Source: Watersipora subatra (Eukaryota; Bryozoa; Gymnolaemata; Cheilostomatida; Watersiporidae). From it: DNA of 64,000 bases. Both the position numbers and the translations under genes were made by a program. Shown here one piece after another: positions 12,301-24,300 of this stretch. The notes below the pieces were generated by a model, which saw only the letters and a list, made by a program, of their open reading frames with translations, had not been told where the DNA came from and did not search any database. Where the stretch lies: contig NC_088715.1 in NCBI RefSeq assembly GCF_963576615.1, positions 65,113,981 through 65,177,980 of the forward strand, read 5' to 3'. Numbering within the stretch: the stretch's first letter is position 1; the number at the start of each line of letters is the position of its first letter.

Positions 12301-15300
12301 GTGTGTCGTGTAGGTGAGAACTGCTCTTGCCACAGACATCGCTTCCTTCACTCGGCGCAGACCACCCACAGCTCCAACGTCATGAGTGACCCTGATAATC
12401 AAAATAACATGACTCGGTAACGTACTCTCCTTCTACAGGCTAATCTAAATAATAGGTAGTTACTGTTGTCACAAGCACTGTAGTTATATTCTACAGTGCT
12501 TGTGACAACATGTAGGACAACAAGTAATCAGTCGTTGTCTCAAGTTTAGAGAAACTAAACTCACACTTACCCATCCATAATCATGGCATCTAAGGTTGTT
12601 TCTCCATTTTCATCAGGACTTCCGCCATAGCCAACAGTGCCATCACACTGGTCCACCTCACATTGGCTGCATCCTGACTCTACTGCATCTAATGCTGAAC
12701 CTCCTTTCACCAAAGCATTCCAGCCTGACACACAAAGTGCAATGTGCTCATCAGGTATGATTGGTAAGGAAACACACTTAAGAACCTGTTTTGCCTGGCA
12801 ATAAAAGCTCAACACCATAAGTGTTGAGCTCTTGAGTGCTTCTCATTGGTGAAATGCCATGAAGGGTGTGTGTAGTTAATGCTTTATTTCTTTTAAACAG
12901 GCAGCGTTGCAAATATAAAAGGCATCACGGAATGCATTAAACCAAGTCCGGGTGGTTAACAATATTTTCGTAAACATTCTTTGGCAATGTTTAGTAAGCA
13001 GAATATCAAATGGTCTTCAAATGTGTATAAAAAATACAAAAACAATGCGGACAAGATGGTTGGACAGAGCAGAGGTCCAATTGCAGAGGGTAGAATTGCA
13101 TTTATTTACCACAAAAACGTAGTGCTAGTGTTGACCTTAAGCATGTTCCAAAGAGCTGTTTTAACACTTGAAATACTTTTATCTTCCTTATGTGCCCATA
13201 AGGATTGGCAATGACTTCCTACAAATAAATGTAGGATAATGCCAATCAACCAGCTAGCAATCGCCATCGCCAGCCATAAGGCGCCACCCAGCCAATGGCT
13301 AGGTGACTCCTCATCCACTACCCTATTAGAGTTGTGGATGTAGAGGGACCTAGCCAGACACTAGTGGCAACACTCGGCTAGCTCGCTCGCATGATACAGC
13401 AGCAAACATGAAAAGTTGAAAAGCTGCAAAAGTGACCCAGTTCAACCAAAGAAGTAACCTAGCCGAGGTCCACCTTTTGCTGGAGTTGCAGCAAGAAGGG
13501 GCACGTTCGTAAGGACTGTCCTAATCAGAGGTTGACTCAAAGAAATGGTAGAGCATGGCAAAAGTAGCGCTTGCTGCTGGTTGCACCAGAGCCCCCTGTT
13601 TCCCAACACAAGAGCAAGATGACCCAGAGTCCTTTGAAATTGACAGATGGATGGATCTATCGTGGAAAGGCTAGATGATGCAAGGGCAAGGCAGAAAACA
13701 CCTTTGTGGCCACTCGCAATTACTATCGGCCCTTATATTGGCCCAGCCACAGTGGGGCTGCAGAACTTGACCAAACATACGTCTCCACACCTACCTGTGA
13801 ATGAACAGGTTCAAGTTAGAGATGAGAGATACTGGAGGGGCCTTTTTAGCCTCACTTCCAATGACACATGGCCAAGAAACCAGGCAGGATACCTGCCTTA
13901 AAAACGGCAGGACCGATCCAAAACCGGCTAAAAGCTCCAGCTGCCAGACTAGCTGGACCTTCACTCCAAGAGCGGACGAAGCCGGCCCGGTGGAACCATT
14001 CATGGAAGTTCGTACTGGCTTCATTTTCGGCAAAAAATTCCAAAGTCTTCTTTAAAAACTGCAGGACAAAACTTTACATGACCCAGGAGAGCCAACTTGA
14101 GGCTGTACAACAAACTTGTAAAGTAAACAAAATTTTGACTGGTTGCCCGGAATTGTAAAGGGCAGGCTGAAGGAAAGCAACAGCCGCAGGCTGTTGGCAG
14201 ATGGAATGCGATTACCATTTTTCGAGGTAATCCAGCTTCCCATTCATCTGTGTGGTATAAACATGGAGAAAGTCTTTGTGGCGATTCACATCAGTGAGGA
14301 CGACATATTGGGGATGCCAGTTTTGATGGCTCACAAGTGTTCTTTGGAGCTTGATCAGCTCATGGTCCGAGTGGATAGAAAGCCATTGACTGGTATGGAC
14401 AGACACGGTCGCCTGCTGCACACATGATGACGATGAGATGGTAATACTGCCCTGAAGAAAAACATGTCTACAGAGCGGAGCCCCTCAAAAATGGCATTTC
14501 GACCAAGCCTCAAAAACTGGTCTGCATCTATGATATTGACCAAATTGATAAGGGGTGTTGACTGGCCAGCAAAACCCTGAAGAGTGCCAGAGAAGGAGAA
14601 CCTGGCAGCTTTTCCAGAATAGAGATGCATGGGTCAAAGCGATGCAGGCTATGAGATATCACTGTCGACAGCGACACGAACTCTGCTGAGCAGGGCTTCT
14701 GATGGAAAAGATTAGCTGGTTGGAGCATGAGGCCTGGCAGCACAGGGCTTAGGTAGCACAGGCACAGGGCGGCACACAGCTGGCTCTTCCACCAGAATTC
14801 TAATTGAAGAAAAGTGCTTCCAATGGGGAGTGTGTGGTGAGAGCCACCCGGCCCCATGTCCTGGCCAGTTCTCAACTCGACCAAGCTACCAGAGAACGAA
14901 AAGACTGGCCTGGTATGCAGTAAAGGAGGCAAAGTTTCCTTCACCTTCATACATATATAGAGAGGAATGGCACATGCGAGAAGCAGAGCACCTTTGTGTC
15001 TTTTCTATATATGTGCTTCATTGTATACGCTGATATACAAATACATGTATATTTAACTACCACTGTGCAGTTATTCTGAAATCTGAAGGAGTTTCCGAGA
15101 GTTCCTTTACAGTATTTTGATGTGCTAGTACTGTGAAATCACAATATTGCTAAATTCACAGTTATGTAATACTGTTGTATAGAAGTACTAGCAAAAGCAG
15201 GTAACATAATGAAGAAATGCCTAAACCACCGGAAATATACACAATAAACATGGCAACCTAATACATCAGAGAACCATCAGAAGAACATTCATCATATACT

Positions 15301-18300
15301 AATCTACAAGCAGATTAGAAATCTGATATGGAAGTTACTCATGAAAAAAAAATCAATTGGCTTGCCAAAAAACCATCAAATGAAATTAGACCTCAACCAG
15401 ACACGACTAAAACAATTGGAGTCGGTTATCAATTCCAATCATTACACTCTCATGATGTTCTTAATTAGTTACCCATGATCTGCTACATAAAGAACAGAGC
15501 CTGAGCACCTAAACACCTTCTCACAGACGAACAGAGATGTCTATAAAAAAGAACAGCCTCAGTCTCTTTCCTGAAGGCCTGCTGAGGCTCTCTTTTTCCT
15601 AAGGGCCTGCTGAGGCTCTCTCTTTCCTAAGGGCCTGCTGAGGCTCTCTTTCCCATGCTGAGAATCTTTCTTTCCCCCTGCCTGCTGAGGTGCTTTCCTC
15701 TCTTTGTGGAGCCTCCCTCTCTCTCTTCCCTTTGCCTGTAGAGCCACTTTCTTTTCTCTCTGCCTGCTGAGCCTTTTTCCTCTGCTTGTTGAGCCTCTAT
15801 TTTTTCCCTGTTTATCGAGCCTCCTTCTCCATCATCAGCTGAGCCTCTTCTACTTCACTATCTGAACTGCCAAGCTTCATTATCTATGAGCTGTCGTGAA
15901 TCTCATTTGACTGTTGAGACTCGCAACTGTACAAAACTGAGCAATGAACATGGACAACCATTCGACTAAGGGTGTAACTTTTATTGGCTATTTTAATATT
16001 TTGTCATTAATATTGTTTAGAGTTTTGTTAGTTAGGTATTTTTATTGTTTGACTTATAGAATAAAAAAGTGCCTATTATTGGTAATTATCAGTATTGCTT
16101 ACAATAGTTTAACGCTTTCACTGGTACCTGAACCAGTAATAATCAATTCAGTTGCCACAAGCTAAGTAAAAGTGCACAAACTGAACATGGTCAAAAGAGA
16201 ATAAAATAACAAAGAAGATTGTTGTTTGTTTATGTTTTATAGCTGAAACATAAATTACTAGAGCGAGCGTTGAGACAGTATATTTTTCATATCAGTTCAA
16301 TATGACAGCTACAACAGGAGTAACCAAGCTTTTAATCACACCATAACACGTATTATCAACAGCTGGCAAGCCAAGCTAGAACAGCAAAAAAATGCCACAT
16401 AAACGAGTAAGCTATAATTACATTACACTAGAAATAAGCTATGTAAAGCTTGACAAAAGGACAATAATATTTCAACACTCCCACTAGGTTACTGATTTTG
16501 TAATATCAAGTAAGTCCCATCAGATTTAGTAATTTTGTGAATCTCTCATGTGGTATCAGTTTAGTCAGGATGTCAGCTACCATACTATCAGTAGGGCAAT
16601 ACTCTAAACTAATCTGTTTGTTTACTACAGCTTCTCTCGTGAAGTGAAATTTGATGTCTATATGTTTTATGGAGCGATGTCCATTAGAATTTTGTGCGAT
16701 TTTTATGGCGGCTTGATTGTCAACCGTAATCTTGGTTGGTTCAGCAGATGCTGATAGACCAATGTCGGCGATGAGTTTATTCAGCCACATTGCTTCTTTA
16801 GTACCATAGAAGAGTAAAATATATTCATATTCAGCCGTAGACACTGCTACCACATTTGCCTTTTGCTTAACCAGCTGATCAGCGCACCAGATAGTAAGAA
16901 TATGTTTCCAGACGTAGAGTGTCGATCATCCAGATCTCCTGCCCAGTTAGCATCAGTGTAGCCAACCACTTTGTTATTACTAGATCGGTGATATGTGATT
17001 CTGATGTCGAATGATCCCTTGAGGTAGCGTAATATGCGCTTTTCTGCTGTTAGATGAGCTTCTGTTGGGGCCGCACAGTATTTAGAGACTGCTCCCACTG
17101 CATGAGAAATGTCTGGACGAGTTGCTATAGTTAAATATAAGAGACTTCCCACCATCGCTTGGTAACTCTTCGGTTGCACAGGCTTGCTAACACCATCATC
17201 CTTTACGAGCTTAACATTCACATCGGCTGGTGTTGGCACCGGTTTTGCATTTTCCATGCCAAATCGTTTTAGAATCTGTAAAATTTTGTGATTTTGATGT
17301 AAACTAAGAGTTTCCTCCTCTTGTTTAATGTTGATGCCCAAGCAGTAATGCAACTTTTCAAGATCTTTCATTTTGAAACGTTGCCAAATTTTGTTTGACC
17401 AAGCTCATCTCTTGTTCAGTGTCACTCATGATAATGAGATCATCAACATACACAGCTATAACTGTTTTAACATTATCATTATCTCGAACATAAACACAGG
17501 AATCTGCACCAGATCGTCTGAAATTGATTGATTTGAGATATTTATCTAAGACGGTGTTCCAACATCTTGGTGATTACTCAAGTCCGTACAGCGATTTGCG
17601 AAGTTTGCATACTAGGTCGGCCTGTTGTGGTTCAATGAATCCTTCCAGTTGAGTCATAGAGATATCCTCTTCCAGGACTCCGTTCAAGAATGCAGTGTAA
17701 ACATTCATCTGATGTATACTCAATTTGCGCTGTAGCGCATATGCCAACAGCGTACAAATAGATGTGAATTTGACAACTGGCGCAAATGTTTCTTCATAAT
17801 CTATTCCAGCCTTTTGTGCATATCCTTTGGCGACTAAACGCCCCTTAAACCTGTCTACAGTTCCATCAGCAGCGAGTTTGGCTTTAAACACCCATTTAGA
17901 TCTTATTGGCGTTCTACCTGGAGATAATGGTACAAGGTCCCATGTATCATTTTCTATTAGAGATTGGTATTCAGAATTAGCGGCAGACAGCCACTCCTTA
18001 GCCTCAGAACTTCCTCTTGCTTGCTCAAATGTTTGTGGTTCAATAATTTGACAAGCTTGATATGCAGTATGAGAAATTTGTGATGTTTGATCCGCATATT
18101 CGTCTAGGCCGCAATGTACAGGGGCTCTTCGTACACGATTAAATCGCCTCGGCTCTTCAACGATTTCATGTATAGTGTCCTTGTTAGCTTCTTGGGGTGC
18201 AGGCACAATAACGTCTACAGTGGCTACTGGTACATTACTTGATATCTCTATCTGACTCCCGAAGTCTGGCTCATTAAATACAACATCGCGTCGAACGATA

Positions 18301-21300
18301 ACCTTTCTAGTTTGCTCGTTGAACAATTTATAAGCTTTCGATGTGATACTGTATCCAATAAAGCGTAATTTCTCCGTTTTGATATCTAACTTTTGCCTCT
18401 TTTGATCTGGGATATGGGCATAGGCTGCGCATCCAAACACTCGTAAATGCCTAACATCTGGTTTCCGACCATACCATTTTTCGAAAGGAGTTATGTTGTC
18501 ATTGTGTGATCTAGTGGGAAGACGATTCCTAACACATACCGCTGTAGCAACTGCTTCAGCCCAGTATTCTTTTGAAAGTTTTGCATGAAACATCATAGCT
18601 CGAGCAGGTTCACCAAGTGTATGATTGAGCCTTTCTGCCACACCACTTTGTTCTGGAGAATAGGTTGAAGTTACTTTGTGACGAATTCCTAGTGTATTTA
18701 AATAGCTATTGAACTCGTTTGACACATACTCGCCCCCACCATCAGACCTAATAGTACCTATCTTTTCCCCTGAAAAGTTTCTAACTAGAACTTCAAATTC
18801 CTTAAATTTGTCAAGCACTTCAGATTTATAATGTAAAAAATACACAGCAGATTATCGAGAAAAATCATCAATGAATGATACAAAATATTTACTACCACCA
18901 ATCGATTCAGTCTCAAAAGAGCACACATCTGAATGAATTAATTCTAATCTACATTTAGATCTGATACCTCCCACTGAGTGAAATGGTTTTCGAGTCATTT
19001 TTCCTTCCACACAGCTCTCACAGAAAGAAATACTGCCACTTGGAATTTTGGTTCCCATTAATACATTGTTATAATTCAACTTAGAGTTGTTTCACTTGCA
19101 TGAGCAAAGCGTTTATGCTAAGTGCCGTACTAAGTGCTATACTGGCTCACAATCCAGAAAATAAACTTTATTCCTCATAGGACCCATAGCGCGTACTCTC
19201 TTTTGTTCATCCTTCAACCGACATCTACTTTTACCAAACTGGATAATTTTTCCTTTTTCGGTGGCTGATCTTACAGAAAACAAGCTTCCAGCTAGACTTG
19301 GCACGTGTAAGACGTCATAGATAATAGCCGTCCTACGAACTTTGCACCCTAGGTTGAGCATTACATGAACGTTACCAACGCCTATGGCATCAACTATGTG
19401 TCCATCACCCAGGCTGACTTTCTCCGAGGTATCTAAGGTATGGTACTCACTAAACCACTTACGGTAAGGTGTCATGTGACGAGATGCACCTGAGTCTATA
19501 ATCCATACTGAATTTTGTGTTGATGTAGAGTTTTCTACAACGAATGCAAAGTCAGTATTACTATTATCTGTTGATACTTGTTTTGCTGTGTTCTGCTGTG
19601 ATCTCTCTTGATTGTCTAGACAGTAACGACGAATATGTCCTTGTTTTTGGCAGCCAAAACATACCAAAGGCTGTCTCGGCCTGCTGTAATGTTTTTAGTG
19701 ACCAGAGCAGCATCGGGTGAGTGATTTAAGTTGCTTCCATCACGTTGCTTTTTTAGTCGTTTCTGCTCTTCATTTTTCAACGATTGCTGTACAAATTCTA
19801 AGTTTAAATCATCCCCTCAAGCCTCAAGCGCTGTTACTACGTTACTATAGCTGTCGAGAATGCTGCCTAGCAGTGTGACCACCTGATCCTCTTCATCAAC
19901 AGCTGCATTGATTGCTGCAAGTCTATCAGTTAAGACTTTCATATGCTTAAGGTGATGTTCTATAGTTGTACCTTCTTTCATAACACTTTGAAAGTACTGC
20001 TTTTTTAAAAACAGTTTGTTTGCCAAGGTATTTCGTTCAAAATGTGCTTGCAATTTATCTCATGCAGATTTTGCATCTGCACATTCTGTTACAAGATACA
20101 GTACATTGTCACCTACTGCAAGCACTATAGTAGAGAATGCTTTGCTGCAATTCTTCGTGAATGCAGATTTGACATCGGCAGCTGCATCATTTGCAGAAGC
20201 TTCTTCGGTACCCTCCACAAAACCATACAATTCTTTGGCTATCAGCAGATGTTTCATTTTGAATTTCCATGTTGAGTAATTGGTTCCCCTCAATTTGTCT
20301 ATCGACCATTTTTCCTCAGCCATTTCGAGTGATTACTCCAGAGGTATAATATAGTCTTTGCAACTAAATAATCCAGTTTTCCAACAAAGAGTCAAGCAAT
20401 AGTCAATCTGGTAACTGGGCCCATAACCTGTTGTTCGTTTATGTTTTATAGTTGAAACATAGATTACTAGAGCGAACGTTGAGACAGTATATTTTTCATA
20501 TCAGTTCAATATTAAAGCTACAACAGGAGTAACCAACCTTTTAATCACACCATAACAAGTATTATCAACAGCTGGCAAGCCAAGCTAGAAAAGCAAAAAA
20601 AGCCACATAAACCAGTAAGCTATAATTAAATTACACTAGAAATAAGCTATGAAAAGCTTGACAAAAAGGACAATAATATTTTAACAAATTCAACACTGAT
20701 GTTGTATGTAGATTCCGATTAATTACGTCTAACATAATCTCTCCCTAAAGACCTATGACAATACTTCTTCCCTCTAACTGCAAGTAAATTCTTAGACATA
20801 AATAGATCTCTTTTATAACTTTCAATGATGTTGTATGGAGATATTGCGAAAACAACATACCAAAAAGGAATACAGCCAGACCACAAGATAACCATATAAT
20901 ATGTACAAGTAGAACGACACCCAAAGACATCAAAAGATCCAATAGCTAGAAAACGGCAAAAGAAAATTAGGAACTTCAAAATTGGAGGAGTCACAGCAAT
21001 TAAACCGACCAACTACCATCACCAGGAAACCACCAAAGAAACATTTAAGACGAATCAAATAAGTATACATATACAGATCTACCATTCCTGTCAAACATGA
21101 CCTAGATATCAGGAGTAAGTCACAAGCTCCACCCTAAATGTTTACATCACATACGCCAGCTGAAGACTTACGCAAACAAGATATCTTCACACGCTTGACA
21201 TAAAGCATTGAACCTTAACACTCAACCTACTGCCACATGCTAACCATCCCACATGCCAGACACCTATAAAAGAGAACAGCTCCAATGACTCAGCCTCAAT

Positions 21301-24300
21301 CTCTTTTTCCTAAGAGCTTGTAGAGCTCTCTCTTTTTTCCCTGAGGGTATGCAGAGCTCTCTCTTTCCCAAGGGCCTGCTTAGGCACTCTCCCCTCTGCC
21401 TGCTGAGAAGCCTCTCTCTTCCCCCCCCCTATGGAGCCTCATTCTCCTTCATCAGCTGAGCCTCTTCTACGCCACTATCTCAATTGCCGAAACTCTCTAC
21501 CTATAGACTGTCACGACTCTCATATGACTGTCGAAACACACTCACAGCTGTACGGGACTGAGCAAATAGGCATGAACGACCATTCGATTAAGGATGTAAA
21601 TTTCATTAGCTATTGTTATTAATATTATTGTTTTAGAATGTTGTTAAATGTGTATTTAATTGTATGTTTATAGAATAAGTATTGCTTACAATAGCTTAAC
21701 ACCTTAACTAGTACCTGAACTAGTAATAATCAAATTAGTTCCAACAAGCTAGGCAAAAGTGCACAAACTACACATAGTTGTTGTATAACCGGGTTTGTGG
21801 GCTATAATCGGGTTATAATCGGCCCCAGGCTACGCTAATGTCTGAAATCACGGCAGTTACAGGTAGTGACGAGAAGTTAAATGAGAAGTCGGTGATGTAG
21901 TAGTGAAGGAGTAGAGGGAAGGTTATAAAAGCAAGTGAAACACAGGAGAAGTCCCTTTTTTGCTTTATTTCATGTAAGTTCATCCATTTATACAACATGG
22001 CGCAGCTGACAAAACTCTAAAAAAAAATTTTTTTGTAGTTATCATTTGTAAAAATTTTCTGGTGGTGTTATAAGTTTAACAATTGACGGTACACTTTCAA
22101 AGGCGTGCAGGTGAGGTGAGATGTAGTGGTGTAGTGTTATGCAGGCGAGTTGTCTCAGCTGTGAAGTGTCGAAGCTGTGAGGTAACGTGATTAAATATAT
22201 AAAGGTTAGGCGTGAACATTTATTATTTGCGAAAGAGGAGTGAATTAAAAATATAAGGAGAGGAGGCGTAGAGTGAATTGCATTGATGATAAAGAATTAA
22301 TTGTGTCGTGAAGCAATGGAGGCCAGTTATCCGAAGCTGGTATTTGGTGAGCATGGTGATAGTTCGTAGGAGAGATTTGTAGAAAAGATGAATTTATGAA
22401 TCGAGAGCGCAGTTGAGGGAAGAGGTTATGAAAATAAAGATGGCGACAGAATGTCTATTATAAGAGGTAGAGCTAAAATCGCCGCAATTGAGAGCTATTA
22501 GAAACAGTGGTCAAATGATAAGAGGTGCAGGATTTTAATGTAAATGGCGAAAATCCCACTTATGAAGAGGCAGTGGGGATTTTGCAGAAATATTATGGTA
22601 GACAGGAGAGCATGTTTGTGAAGGGGCATAAGTTTTTGACGACAAGACAGGCACTTGGTAAAAGTGATAGAGAGCTCTTGCTACAAGTTGAGAGTTTAAG
22701 CAGATATGCTGGGGTAGCAGGTAATGCTGATAGAGTAAGGTTTGGTCTTATAGTGGCAGTTAACGGGTTGAGAGATAGAGAAGTGAGTAAAGACGATGAA
22801 AAATGTCAATTTGACTTGGGTGGTGTTGAATGAGGCATTGAGGGCTCGTGAGATGGCGAATAATTCAGACAGGTTTTTGAAAGCAGAGAGTAGAGGTAGC
22901 GACTTAAAAAGTGAAATTAAGAAGGAGGTAGCGAAGGTGTCAGAATGCGACAGTCGTGCGCAGTACCGGAGTGGTGGTGATAGAGGGTACGACTCAGAAG
23001 GGTACGACTCAGGTAGATATTTTCCTAGAAGCAGTCCTAGAAGTGGTAAAAAGTAATATGGCAATAGTAGTGATGAGCGTGATGTTATTAGGTATGGGGC
23101 AAGAAGTCGAGAGTATAACAAGGACAGGGACAGTAGGAAATATAGAGACAATAGCAAAAAGAAGTATGTCTCTAGACATGGAGCAAATAGTAGAGAAGGA
23201 GTGGAGATAGATTTTGCTACAATGGCAAGCGTAATGGCCATGAGATGCGAAGTTGTCCCTCCATTAACTGTTTTTCTTGTGGGAAACGAGGACACGTATC
23301 CCGATATTGGAGGGATAAGGGTAGAGAAGTAAGGTATGACAGTCGAGATAGCAGTAGAGAGAGGTATTGGGGCAGAAAAAGCCCTCATGATGTAAGAGAT
23401 AAGTGGAGTAGACCCAGAGATTACAGTGTGAACAGGTATGAGAGAGACAGTCGGTATGAGAAGCAAGAGATGAATAGGCATGATGAACAGTACAGTGACA
23501 GTAGCAGGGGTAGAGTGCAAGATTTGCTGGCTCTAGAGATAAATATGGTAAAAATAAATGACTAGACCAGACAATTGTGCAGTATTTAGTAGTTAATGGA
23601 GTGAATGTTGAGTTTACGTTCGATACTGGGGCTAAGGTGTCAATAGTAATCGAGGCAACAGCCAATAGGTTAAACCTATGGTTAAAGAAGCCATTAACAG
23701 TTTCAGAAAATGCTGATGGTAGTGAATTGAAAGTGGTTAAAAGTGTGGTAGTTCATTTAGAAAATAAACACAGAACTATGGATGCTGAAGTTCGTGTGGT
23801 GAAAAGATTGAAAACAAATTTTTTGAGCATAACTGAGTTGAAGTAGCTAAAATTATTGGCTGTTGTAAATGCGCTATGCAAGAGCAAGTTTAAGCCTGTT
23901 AAGGAGTGTAGAATTATTAAACCAGTTAAACCGTTTTTGTCAAGAGTTATTACCGCTGGGTTAAGTCGTCATGTTTCAGATGATGTAAAGTTGCAAAACC
24001 TGACAAATAAGTCTGTCAGGGAGACCGATGTTGAGAAAGGCTATACAGGTCGAGACTTGTAGACTTGTGAAACCAAGAGAGTGATGAGTAGTGGATGCGC
24101 AGTAATGTGAGGTGTATTGGAACCAGCACAAGGACAGTGGTGGAGACAATGGTAGTCAAAGAAGGACAGCCGAAGGCACCAGAGAGGTAAAAGTGTCTAT
24201 GGGGCATAATAGTCAGTCATGCTGAGGTAAATGAAGGTGCTAAAAAGGTAGCTGGACCAGTATCTGTAATAGAGAAGGTTTGCTCTTTTTTAGCTGAGGT

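Noticed and set aside
22696-23665. Minus-strand hydrophobic ORFs (274 and 133 codons)
   Set aside because: Antisense shadows of the gypsy-type gag/protease region.
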